DNA of 14,966 nucleotides. Origin: Serpentinimonas sp. (GTDB taxonomy: Bacteria; Pseudomonadota; Gammaproteobacteria; Burkholderiales; Burkholderiaceae_C). The notes below the pieces were generated by a model. That model was not told the origin of the DNA, did no database searches, and was given only the letters and a program-made list of their open reading frames with translations. The position numbers were made by a program, and so were the translations under genes. The stretch spans positions 1-14,966 of the forward strand of contig JALOSG010000051.1 of the NCBI GenBank assembly GCA_025458665.1. Direction: 5' to 3'. Position 1 is the stretch's first letter. The number at the start of each line of letters is the position of its first letter. Below, in pieces: positions 1-7,066 of this stretch.

Positions 1-380
1 GTGCGTTCGTTGGACCCGATGCGGCGCAGCAGCTCTGCCTTGTTGATGCCCAGCAGCTTGGCTGCTTCGGCCAGCTTGGGGTGGTTGCGGTCTACCGACT
101 CGGGAATGGCCCAGACGCTTTGCGCCTCCACGCTGGTGGCGAGAATGAGGCCGTTGCGGTCGAGCACACGGCCCCGGTTGGCCGGCAGGTCGAGGGTACG
201 GGTGAAGCGCACTTCGCCCTGGCGCTGGTAGAAGTCGTTGCCCACCACCTGCACGTAGGTGGCCCGCGCCGCCAGCACCAAAAAGGCTGCGGCCAGACCA
301 GCCACAATCAGCTTGCTGCGCCACACCGGCGTCTTGCTGGTGAGCAGCGGGCTGGAGCTGTAGGCAATGGCGCGGGTCAT
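1..380 (-). CDS. ftsI: FtsI / PBP3, septal peptidoglycan transpeptidase (N-terminal part, cut by window edge)
   Basis: FtsI is the division-specific class B penicillin-binding protein that cross-links septal peptidoglycan in partnership with FtsW. Only the first 126 codons are present; the gene runs off the left edge. Visible are a short cytoplasmic tail, one hydrophobic membrane segment at about residues 23-46 (KLIVAGLAAAFLVLAARA), and the class B PBP pedestal motif RGRVLDRNGLILA at residues 69-81. The transpeptidase domain with the SxxK serine lies outside. The start is ATG at 380, which overlaps the ftsL stop as ATGA (377-380) and so indicates translational coupling. Family assignment rests on the membrane anchor plus pedestal motif and on its place directly after ftsL in a dcw cluster. 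Confidence 0.93.
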   Translation of the reverse strand, partial: MTRAIAYSSSPLLTSKTPVWRSKLIVAGLAAAFLVLAARATYVQVVGNDFYQRQGEVRFTRTLDLPANRGRVLDRNGLILATSVEAQSVWAIPESVDRNHPKLAEAAKLLGINKAELLRRIGSNER

Positions 381-712
381 GGCCGCTCCCCCAACACGCT
401 GGAGCGCACCCGGCCAGACACCGCGCCTTCACCGGCGGCCACCGGCTGCGCGGGCAGTTCCACGTACTGGGTGATACCGGGGTTGGCGGGGCGCATCTGC
501 AGCGATTGCACCGCCAGCTGCTGCACCCGCGAAGGGGTGGCCTGGGAACGCTTCTGCGCCTGCAGTTGCTCGTGCTCGGCCTCCAGATCGCGCGCCTGCG
601 ACTGCGCCCGGTCGAGCTGCGCATAGAGGCTCCGCGATTCGTACTGCAGATGCACCAGAAAGAAGGCGCTGAGCACCAGCGCCGCCAGCAGCACCAGGTT
701 CAACCGGATCAT
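377..712 (-). CDS. ftsL: FtsL, cell division protein
   Basis: FtsL is a small bitopic inner-membrane protein. With FtsB and FtsQ it forms the complex that licenses FtsWI at the septum. The 111-residue product has a hydrophobic segment at about residues 4-22 (LNLVLLAALVLSAFFLVHL). A heptad-like coiled coil follows, about residues 25-60, rich in Gln, Arg, Glu and Leu, then a short periplasmic tail. Sequence conservation of FtsL is low, so the call depends on this architecture plus position between rsmH and ftsI. Both gene junctions are ATGA overlaps: the start ATG at 712 overlaps the rsmH stop, and the stop overlaps the ftsI start. Length is close to the usual 90-120 residues. Confidence 0.92.
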   Translation of the reverse strand: MIRLNLVLLAALVLSAFFLVHLQYESRSLYAQLDRAQSQARDLEAEHEQLQAQKRSQATPSRVQQLAVQSLQMRPANPGITQYVELPAQPVAAGEGAVSGRVRSSVLGERP

Positions 713-1625
713 GCCGCCACCTCTTGCGCGGTACGCTCGGCGGTGCGCATGACGGCGCTGCGGGCACGCGGGTTGCCCGCCACTTCGGCGGGCGTGGGCA
801 TGGTGCGCCCCACACTGAGCAGGGCCACCGGCTGTGGCTCGGCAAACGGCGCACGGCGGTCGAACGCGGCCTTGGAATGGCGCGCAATGAACTGCTTGAC
901 AATGCGGTCTTCCAGCGAATGGAAGCTGATGACCACCAGCCGCCCGCCTTCGGCCAGCAGCGGCAGGCTGGCGTTCAGCGCTTGTTGCAGCTCTTCAAGC
1001 TCGGCGTTGATGAAAATCCGAAGAGCCTGAAATGTGCGCGTTGCAGGGTCCTTGCCCGGCTCGCGGGTTTTGACCTGGTTCGAACAGGGCCCCGTTCCTG
1101 TCGGCGACGATCAATCGCCTTTGCAATCTGTTGAGCAAACCGTTCTTCGCCGTATTCACGTACCACCTCCGCCATCTGTGTGACTGTTGCCTCGGCCAGC
1201 CAGTCGGCCACGCTCTGGCCCCGCGTGGGGTCCATGCGCATGTCCAGCGGGCCGTCGTTGCGGAAAGAAAAACCACGCTCCGGGTCGTCGATCTGCGGCG
1301 AACTCACGCCCAGATCCATCAGGATGCCCTGGATGCTGTGCGGCGCCAGCACGCCCTCCTCCATCAGCGCGCCCATATCGGCAAAGCCGCGGTGGTGCAC
1401 GGTGAGGCGCGGGTCTTGCTCCGCCATGGCGTGGGCCACGGCAATGGCTTCGGGGTCTTTGTCGAACACCGTGAGCCGCCCCTGGGCAGACAGCTGCGAG
1501 AGGATGAGCTGCGAGTGCCCGCCACGGCCGAACGTGGCGTCTATGTAGTGACCGTCGGGCTGGACCGCAAGCGCATAGACCGCTTCGTTCAACAGGACGG
1601 TGCAGTGTGTGAGGGACTCTTGCAC
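709..1625 (-). pseudogene. rsmH: RsmH (MraW) 16S rRNA m4C1402 methyltransferase, disrupted by an out-of-frame deletion
   Basis: RsmH N4-methylates C1402 of 16S rRNA using SAM. The reading frame from GTG 1625 (SD-like GAGGGA just upstream) is intact through residue 183. It contains the SAM-binding motif DATFGRGGHS (29-38) and MDLGVSSPQID (103-113). It then leaves frame at about 1075-1079 and would end at 975 after 33 unrelated residues. The rest of the family sequence continues in another frame from GTC at 1074: VKTREPGKDPATRTFQALR, then LVVISFHSLEDRIVKQF, to the stop at 709. Compared with E. coli RsmH, about 12 residues between the equivalents of VRT and VKT are absent and only two bases remain, implying a loss of roughly 34-37 nt. 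Restored length would be about 316 residues, normal for the family. It is either a real null allele or an assembly error. Confidence 0.85.
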
Positions 1626-1634
1626 CGTGGTCCC

Positions 1635-2063
1635 TCAGAAAGAGAAGTCCTTGAAGATGTCGGGCATGTCGCCCTTCATCGCCTCGGCCTCCTGCGCGGC
1701 GTAGGCCTGCGCGTCCCACAGCTCGAAGTGGTTGCCCATGCCCAGCAGGATCACGTCCTTGCCAATGCCTGCGGCGGCACGCAACTCGGGGGAAATGAGC
1801 AGACGCCCGGTGCCATCGAGCTCGTTGTCCATGGCATTGCCCAGGAAGATGCGCTTCCACCACTGGGCCGACATGGGCAGCGCGGCAATCCGCTCGCGGA
1901 AGCGTTCCCACTCGGTACGCGGGAAAATCATGAGGCAGCCGTGCGGGTGCTTGGTGACCGTGAGTTGACCCTGGGCGCTCGCGTTCAGGACGTCACGGTG
2001 CCGGGTCGGCATGGACAGCCGCCCCTTGGCATCGAGACTGAGAGAGGAAGCACCCTGAAACAC
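1635..2063 (-). CDS. mraZ: MraZ, transcriptional regulator of the division/cell wall cluster
   Basis: MraZ is an AbrB-fold DNA-binding protein that represses its own dcw operon. It carries two copies of the DxxGRLxxP-type motif: LDAKGRLSMPTRHR near the N-terminus and LDGTGRLLISPELR in the middle. I chose GTG at 2063, giving VFQGASSLSLDAKG and 142 residues. Known MraZ proteins begin with MFxGA and this length is typical; AAGGG precedes it by nine bases. The same frame is open to GTG at 2096, which would add 11 residues (VVKSVFQGLNS). That longer start would place the likely MraZ operator against or inside the coding region. The SVFQG of the true start is imperfectly duplicated in that leader. 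rsmH starts 10 nt after the stop. Confidence 0.93.
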   Translation of the reverse strand: MFQGASSLSLDAKGRLSMPTRHRDVLNASAQGQLTVTKHPHGCLMIFPRTEWERFRERIAALPMSAQWWKRIFLGNAMDNELDGTGRLLISPELRAAAGIGKDVILLGMGNHFELWDAQAYAAQEAEAMKGDMPDIFKDFSF

Positions 2064-2083
2064 TGAATTCAGCCCTTGGAAAA

Positions 2084-2115
2084 CACTTTTCACCACTTAA
2101 TTGCACTTTTTCCCA
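2084..2115 (-). promoter_or_regulatory. Probable MraZ boxes (10-bp-period repeats) upstream of mraZ
   Basis: On the minus strand the words TGGGA, TGCAA and TGGTG begin at 10-bp steps (plus-strand 2111-2115, 2101-2105, 2091-2095). Read in another register they are AAAGTG, TAAGTG and AAAGTG separated by four bases. MraZ is known to bind helically phased TGGGN repeats with 5-nt spacers in E. coli, and AAAGTG-type repeats have been described in Mollicutes. The array lies 21-52 bases upstream of GTG 2063, as expected for autorepression. Function is inferred from spacing and position. Confidence 0.6.
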
Positions 2116-2179
2116 CTGTAGCACCAAATGCCTGGAAAAGCACCAGCGGCGGCTGATTTTTTTGAATGAAATCAAAGAC

Positions 2180-2201
2180 TTACATCTCATTCAGAATGTA
2201 A
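2180..2201. repeat. AT-rich inverted repeat in the mraZ upstream region
   Basis: Perfect 6-bp arms TTACAT (2180-2185) and ATGTAA (2196-2201) flank a 10-nt spacer. They sit in a notably AT-rich stretch (about 2155-2225) within an otherwise GC-rich window. The dyad lies about 120-140 bp upstream of the mraZ start and downstream of the hslU terminator, so it could be a regulator site or upstream promoter element. I could not assign a regulator or firm -35/-10 pair. Nothing else coding is seen between 2064 and 2347. Confidence 0.3.
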
Positions 2202-2295
2202 ATTGAGTACAAAAAAGCAAGCAAAACCAACAACTTGTGGGCCAAAGTGAAAGTCTTGCTTGAAATCTTGCGGCCGCTGTAGGGCCGTTGCGGCA

Positions 2296-2322
2296 GAAAA
2301 AAGGCCCGCCGGTGGCGGGCCT
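2296..2322 (-). terminator. Rho-independent terminator after hslU
   Basis: On the minus strand a 9-bp GC-rich stem, AGGCCCGCC paired with GGCGGGCCT around a 3-nt loop (2302-2322), runs directly into a U tract of at least five residues. It begins about 25 nt after the hslU stop. It should separate the hslVU transcript from the dcw cluster, which then needs its own promoter between about 2116 and 2290. Confidence 0.92.
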
Positions 2323-2347
2323 GCACGGAAACCGATCGGGGTCCGCG

Positions 2348-3670
2348 TCAGAGGATGTAGCGCGACAGGTCCTCGTTGCGGCTGAGTTCGCCCAGGCGCG
2401 CATCCACATAGGCGGCATCGACCACCACAGTCTGCCCGCTCAGGCGCGTCGCATCGAAGCTCACCTCATCGAGCAGGTGCTCCATGACCGTGGCCAGCCG
2501 GCGCGCGCCGATGTTTTCGGTGCGCTCGTTCACCTCGAAGGCAATGTGCGCCAGCCGGGTGATGCCCTCGGGCGTGAACTCCACCGTCACGCCTTCGGTG
2601 GCCAGCAGCGCCTGGTACTGGCGCACCAGGCTGGCGTGCGTCTGCGTGAGGATGGCCTCGAAATCCTCCACCGACAAGGACTGCAGTTCCACGCGGATGG
2701 GAAAGCGCCCCTGCAGTTCGGGAATCAGGTCGCTGGGGCGGCTCAGGTGGAAGGCGCCGCTGGCAATGAACAGGATGTGGTCGGTCTTGATGGGGCCGTA
2801 CTTGGTGCTCACCGTGGTGCCTTCCACCAGCGGCAGCAGGTCGCGCTGCACGCCCTGGCGCGAGACTTCACCGCTGCTGCCGTCGGAGCGGCTGGTGACC
2901 TTGTCGATCTCGTCGATGAACACAATGCCGTTCTGTTCGGCGTTGGCAATGGCGCGCAGCTTGATCTCTTCCTCGTTCACCAGCTTGCCGGCTTCCTCGT
3001 CGATGAGCAGCGTGCGCGCCTCGGCAATCTTGAGCTTGCGCGTCTTCTTCTTGCCCACGTTCATCTGCGAGAACAGGCCACGCAGCTGGTCGGCCATTTC
3101 TTCCATGCCGGCGGGCGTCATGACCTCCAGCTGCGGCTGCACGGCCGACACATCGATCTCGATCTCCTTGTCGTCCAGCTGTCCTTCGCGCAGCTTCTTG
3201 CGGAACACCTGGCGGGCGGTGTTGTCGCTCTGCACGGCGCTGTCGCCCACGCGCGGCGGCGGCACCAGCACATCGAGAATGCGCTCCTCGGCAGCGTCTT
3301 CGGCACGGGTGCGCACCTTGGCCGCTTCCTGCTCGCGCGTCTGCTTCACGGCAATGTCGGCCAGGTCGCGGATGATGGCGTCCACGTCCTTGCCCACATA
3401 GCCCACCTCGGTGAACTTGGTGGCCTCCACCTTGATGAAGGGCGCCTGTGCCAGCCGTGCCAGACGGCGGGCAATCTCGGTCTTGCCCACGCCGGTGGGC
3501 CCGATCATGAGGATGTTCTTGGGCGTGATTTCAGGCCGGAGCTTCGCGTCCACCTGCTGGCGGCGCCAGCGGTTGCGCAGCGCAATGGCCACAGCACGTT
3601 TGGCGGCCTTCTGGCCAATGATGTGCGCGTCCAGCTCGGACACGATCTCCTGCGGTGTCATGGAAGTCAT
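2348..3670 (-). CDS. hslU: HslU (ClpY), ATPase subunit of the HslUV protease
   Basis: HslU is the AAA+ hexameric unfoldase that feeds proteins to the HslV peptidase in the cytoplasm. The 440-residue product matches the usual 440-450. Visible motifs are Walker A GPTGVGKT (57-64), the substrate-gripping pore loop GYVG (90-93), an I-domain at about 110-240 rich in charged residues, and Walker B IVFIDE (249-254). The C-terminal tail ends LSRYIL, the segment that docks into HslV clefts to activate it. Start ATG at 3670; a second Met three codons later (MTSM) is an alternative. It lies 51 nt downstream of hslV on the same strand, presumably co-transcribed, and ends before a strong terminator. Confidence 0.97.
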   Translation of the reverse strand: MTSMTPQEIVSELDAHIIGQKAAKRAVAIALRNRWRRQQVDAKLRPEITPKNILMIGPTGVGKTEIARRLARLAQAPFIKVEATKFTEVGYVGKDVDAIIRDLADIAVKQTREQEAAKVRTRAEDAAEERILDVLVPPPRVGDSAVQSDNTARQVFRKKLREGQLDDKEIEIDVSAVQPQLEVMTPAGMEEMADQLRGLFSQMNVGKKKTRKLKIAEARTLLIDEEAGKLVNEEEIKLRAIANAEQNGIVFIDEIDKVTSRSDGSSGEVSRQGVQRDLLPLVEGTTVSTKYGPIKTDHILFIASGAFHLSRPSDLIPELQGRFPIRVELQSLSVEDFEAILTQTHASLVRQYQALLATEGVTVEFTPEGITRLAHIAFEVNERTENIGARRLATVMEHLLDEVSFDATRLSGQTVVVDAAYVDARLGELSRNEDLSRYIL

Positions 3671-3721
3671 GGCTATCTCTGCAATGCGCGGTGCGCCAGC
3701 GCCTGCGTGCCCAGCGGCACG

Positions 3722-4267
3722 TCAGAGCACTTCGACCGTGTGGTTCATGTTGGTGTAGATGCACAGCTGGCCCGCAATGGCCAGCGATTCGCGCACCACC
3801 TGCTCGGCGCTGAGCTGCGTGTGGTCGATCAGGGCCTTGGCCGCCGACTGGGCGTAGGCGCCACCCGACCCTATGGCCACGATGCCGTGCTCGGGTTCCA
3901 GCACGTCGCCGTTGCCGGTGATGATGAGGCTGGCCGAGCGGTCGGCCACCGCCAGCATGGCCTCCAGACGGCGCAGCACGCGGTCGGTGCGCCAGTCCTT
4001 GGTGAGTTCGATGGCGGCACGCACCAGGTGCCCCTGGTGCTTCTCCAGCTTGGCCTCGAAGCGTTCGAACAGCGTGAAGGCATCGGCGGTGGCGCCGGCA
4101 AAGCCCGCCAGCACCTGGTCGCGGTGCAGCTTCCTGACCTTGCGCGCCGTGCCCTTGACCACGATGTTGCCCAGCGTGACTTGCCCATCGCCGCCTATGG
4201 CCACCTGCACGCCTTCCGGAGTGACGCGGCGCACGCAGACGATGGTGGTTCCGTGAAATTGTTCCAT
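3722..4267 (-). CDS. hslV: HslV (ClpQ), threonine peptidase subunit of HslUV
   Basis: HslV is the proteasome-related dodecameric peptidase degraded-substrate chamber partnered by HslU. The product is 181 residues. The mature N-terminal motif TTIVCVRR follows a six-residue leader MEQFHG, so the catalytic nucleophile is Thr7 of the precursor and becomes Thr1 after processing. E. coli HslV loses only its Met. The conserved GSGG motif (IGSGGAYAQSAAKAL) and the C-terminal region around YTNMNHTVEVL are present. The start ATG at 4267 lies 2 nt after the stop of the upstream STAS-domain gene, so translation is probably coupled to it. hslU follows after 51 nt. Confidence 0.97.
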   Translation of the reverse strand: MEQFHGTTIVCVRRVTPEGVQVAIGGDGQVTLGNIVVKGTARKVRKLHRDQVLAGFAGATADAFTLFERFEAKLEKHQGHLVRAAIELTKDWRTDRVLRRLEAMLAVADRSASLIITGNGDVLEPEHGIVAIGSGGAYAQSAAKALIDHTQLSAEQVVRESLAIAGQLCIYTNMNHTVEVL

Positions 4268-4269
4268 GC

Positions 4270-6156
4270 TCAGTATTCTCGCAGGCGCACCACCACCGAA
4301 TCGTCAATTCCGACCACGTGGAGGAAAGCAGCGATCAGCCGGTGAACATGCACCAGTTCCACCTTCTGGCCGCGCGCACTGAGGCCCAGCAGCCACTGCA
4401 GCAGGTTGCCTGCCGCCACAAAGTCGATGCGACTGAGGTGGGCGCAGTCCACCTGGAAAGGAGTATCAGACGGGTGCTTGGCCAAGGTTTGCTGCAACTG
4501 GCGGATTTGCGCTGCAATGTCGCCACGCAGCGCACCGCGCAATACCGCGCGGCCTGAACCACCAGGAATCTGGGTGGGGGCACCCGTGTCGGGGCTGCGG
4601 GTCATGGGCATGGTGCTGGCAGCGTCGAGCGGCGGATGGGGCATCAGCTCGGTATCGGACACCACAGATGGCCAGGCCATGGTGTCGAACGGGCCCAGCT
4701 CGGTGGCCAGAGCCGCCAGCTCTGTGGGGGCCTGGGCCAGCGCCGCGCCCACGGGCAGGGTGTCGGCGAGCCGGAAGCGGTTGGCAGAGACCACCCAATC
4801 GGGTGGCAGCACGCCGTAAGTCACGCAGAAGTCCAGCGCTACCAGATCGAACTCCTCCTGGCGGTGCATGAGCCGCAGCATTTCCAGCCGCAGGTGCCAC
4901 CACAGAGGGTTGTTTTCGCGCCGACCCGAAGGCGTGCTGGCCTTCAGGCGGCGCCGCAACACGCCACCGCCTGCAAAGCGGAACTCGACGGGCCAGGTGG
5001 TCCATTCGCGCACGCGATCCAGCAAGGCCTGCGCGGCCAGCGCGTCGGCCGACACCAGCGCCGACCAGTCGAGCCAGCGCTGGCTGTGCTGGCCCACCAT
5101 GGCCGCGTGGGCAGCATCCACCGCCGCGACGTCCAGCAGCACGGGGCAGGTCCAGACGGCTGGCGTACCGCCGTCCTCGCGTGCGGCATGCGTCAAGCCG
5201 GCGGCACTGTCCTGTTCGGGCTGGTTGCGCACCGTGATGGAGCCCGCATAACGCCCCGAAGAGCCCCCGTCATAGCCGGGCCAGCGCGGCACCTTGCCAC
5301 CAAAGAGCTCGTTGAACTCCACCGCTGTTTCTTCGAAATTCTCGACGTCGCCGCGGGCGTGGTGGAAATCCAGCAGACTGAGCCAGACAAAGCGCCCGGC
5401 CTTGCTGTCGGCCGACTGGGCCATGGCGGCGCGCAGCGCCTGCTCTGCCGCCACATCGTCGCCATTGGCGAAGCGCAACGCAGCCTCTTCCACCACGGAA
5501 ACCTGTGCCCCGGCCGCCACGGCAGGACCTTCGGGGGCCAGCGGCGGGCGGGAAGACACGTCCACCCCAGCCATGGGGAGCATGTCGATGGCCAGCGGGT
5601 TGGGGCTGGCGGCCCGTTCGGGCGAGCGGCGCGCCTGCACACTGTCCGCCACTTCCGACCAGCTGCCCCCGAATGGCTGCTGTTCCAGGTGCCCGGCCAC
5701 GGTCACGCCACTGGTGGGCCCGTGCTGCGCGGGGCCGCGTCCTGCAATGTGCAGGCGCTCGCGCGGCTCCGGCTCCTCGCCGGGACGGCGACGGTGCCAG
5801 TTGTGCGACATCTGCGCCTCGATCCTGGCAATCTTCTCGATGGTCCTTTCCTTGCGCGCACTGTGCCCGCTACCGCCGCTGTCGGAGTGCGGGAATACGG
5901 AAGAGGCGCCACCACCGATCTGGCCCGCGGCACGCTCCTGGCGCTGGCGCAAAGCCTCGCGCAACATATCGAACTCGCGCTTGCGCACAAAGTCGTTGCG
6001 GCGCTTGCGTTCGATAGCGGCACGCATGACCCGGCGGTCCTGGTCCGAGCCGGTACCCGGCAGCGGGCCGTCGAGTTCGGACCAATTCACCGTGGGGTGA
6101 AGCACGAACCGCGCAACCTTGGACAGCAGGCCGCCTTTGGGGTCGTCCTTGCTCAT
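4270..6156 (-). CDS. STAS-domain protein of Burkholderiales type, function unknown
   Basis: The product is 628 residues with no signal peptide or membrane segment. The N-terminus (about 1-85) is basic and helical (KVARFVLHPTVNWSEL, then RKRRNDFVRKREFDMLRE) and resembles a conserved block I associate with Burkholderiales proteins beside dksA. A long low-complexity, Pro/Gly/Ser-rich linker follows (about 86-220). Next come helical segments reminiscent of TPR-like repeats (about 220-300 and 430-480) and a C-terminal STAS-like domain (about 535-628, with VDCAHLSRIDFVAAGNLL). STAS domains often act as anti-anti-sigma or regulatory modules with a phosphorylatable Ser in a D-S-S-G-like turn; here that turn reads DFVAAG, so no Ser is seen. 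It sits between dksA (34 nt upstream) and hslV (2 nt downstream), implying one operon. Its role is not known to me. Confidence 0.85.
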   Translation of the reverse strand: MSKDDPKGGLLSKVARFVLHPTVNWSELDGPLPGTGSDQDRRVMRAAIERKRRNDFVRKREFDMLREALRQRQERAAGQIGGGASSVFPHSDSGGSGHSARKERTIEKIARIEAQMSHNWHRRRPGEEPEPRERLHIAGRGPAQHGPTSGVTVAGHLEQQPFGGSWSEVADSVQARRSPERAASPNPLAIDMLPMAGVDVSSRPPLAPEGPAVAAGAQVSVVEEAALRFANGDDVAAEQALRAAMAQSADSKAGRFVWLSLLDFHHARGDVENFEETAVEFNELFGGKVPRWPGYDGGSSGRYAGSITVRNQPEQDSAAGLTHAAREDGGTPAVWTCPVLLDVAAVDAAHAAMVGQHSQRWLDWSALVSADALAAQALLDRVREWTTWPVEFRFAGGGVLRRRLKASTPSGRRENNPLWWHLRLEMLRLMHRQEEFDLVALDFCVTYGVLPPDWVVSANRFRLADTLPVGAALAQAPTELAALATELGPFDTMAWPSVVSDTELMPHPPLDAASTMPMTRSPDTGAPTQIPGGSGRAVLRGALRGDIAAQIRQLQQTLAKHPSDTPFQVDCAHLSRIDFVAAGNLLQWLLGLSARGQKVELVHVHRLIAAFLHVVGIDDSVVVRLREY

Positions 6157-6190
6157 GGTGCTGCTTACCCGGTTCGCGTCATGGGGCTGC

Positions 6191-6967
6191 TCAGTCCCCG
6201 AACAGCTTCTGCTTCAGCTCGCGGCGCTGTTGCGCCTCGATGGACAGACTGGCCGTGGGCCGCGCCAGCAGGCGACCCACTCCGATGGGCTCGCCGGTCT
6301 CATCGCAGTAACCATAGTCGCCAGCGTCGATGCGGGCAATCGCCTGCTCGATCTTCTTGAGCAGCTTGCGCTCGCGGTCGCGGGTGCGCAGCTCCAGCGC
6401 GTGCTCTTCCTCGATGGTGGCACGGTCGGCCGGATCGGGCACCACCACGGTGTCCTCGCGCAGGTGCTCGGTGGTTTCGCCGGCGTTGGCCAGCATGTCC
6501 TGCTTGAGCTGCTGGAGCTTCCTGCGGAAGAAGGCCAGCTGCACGTCGTTCATGTACTCGCCATCGGGCATGGCCAGCATGTCGGCGTCGGTCAGTTCTT
6601 CCAGCGGCTTCTTCTTCCAGTTGTTGGCCAGCTTGGGGTCTTTGCGCGGGGGCATGGGAACACTGGAACTGGTGACTACCGGGCGTTCGGTCACCGGGGT
6701 GAAGGTGACTTTGGCGGCCTCGGGGGCGTGCGACGGGGTCACCGCCTCCATCATCTGCGCCTTCATGGCGGCCTGGGCAGCACGCTTGTTCACCTTGGGC
6801 ACGACCACTTCGCTGCCTGCCTTGAGGACTTTCTCGGCGGGCTCGCTGGCGCCCTCGTTCGCTGCGCCGGCCGTTTTGCGGGAGGGCTTGGCCACCGTCT
6901 TGGCGGGGGTCTTGGCAGACGGCTTGGCTGCCGACTGGGCCGCGTTGGCTGGGGCTTGGGCTTTCAC
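6191..6967 (-). CDS. dksA: DksA, RNA polymerase-binding stringent-response regulator (zinc-ligand-poor form)
   Basis: DksA enters the RNA polymerase secondary channel and works with ppGpp to reset transcription. The C-terminal half (about 125-258) is a clear DksA. The coiled-coil tip motif DPADRA places D178, D181 and A183 where E. coli has D71, D74 and A76, followed by LELRTRDRERKLLKKIEQ. The zinc-finger region reads YCDETGEPIG and ARPTASLSIEAQ. Only C221 of four ligands remains; the others are T224, S242 and A245. Single-cysteine forms are known in alpha- and betaproteobacteria. An N-terminal extension of about 110 residues, Ala/Lys/Pro-rich, makes it much longer than E. coli DksA (151). 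The start is GTG at 6967, preceded by a strong AGGAGG 8-9 nt upstream. Confidence 0.95.
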   Translation of the reverse strand: MKAQAPANAAQSAAKPSAKTPAKTVAKPSRKTAGAANEGASEPAEKVLKAGSEVVVPKVNKRAAQAAMKAQMMEAVTPSHAPEAAKVTFTPVTERPVVTSSSVPMPPRKDPKLANNWKKKPLEELTDADMLAMPDGEYMNDVQLAFFRRKLQQLKQDMLANAGETTEHLREDTVVVPDPADRATIEEEHALELRTRDRERKLLKKIEQAIARIDAGDYGYCDETGEPIGVGRLLARPTASLSIEAQQRRELKQKLFGD

Positions 6968-7020
6968 AACAGATCTCCTCCTTGGGCGAACAGCCGAACC
7001 TTGTGGTCCGACGGGCGCCG

Positions 7021-7026
7021 ATTGTA
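7021..7026 (-). promoter_or_regulatory. Candidate -10 element for dksA
   Basis: The minus strand reads CGCTACAATCGG here; TACAAT matches five of six consensus positions. It would place the transcript start roughly 45-50 nt upstream of the dksA GTG, leaving the AGGAGG ribosome site in a short leader. No good -35 is visible, because the upstream sequence is a C-rich run. The cobW-like gene ends 40 nt further upstream, so dksA may have this promoter in addition to read-through. Confidence 0.45.
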
Positions 7027-7066
7027 GCGTTTGGGGGGGCGGGGTGGGGTCATGCGGCCACAGACC

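Noticed and set aside
2288..4345. Very long plus-strand open frame (685 codons) opposite hslU and hslV
   Set aside because: It is antisense to two unmistakable genes. Its composition (Gln, His, Gly, Ala, Arg) is the typical shadow of GC-rich codon use and shows no family motif.
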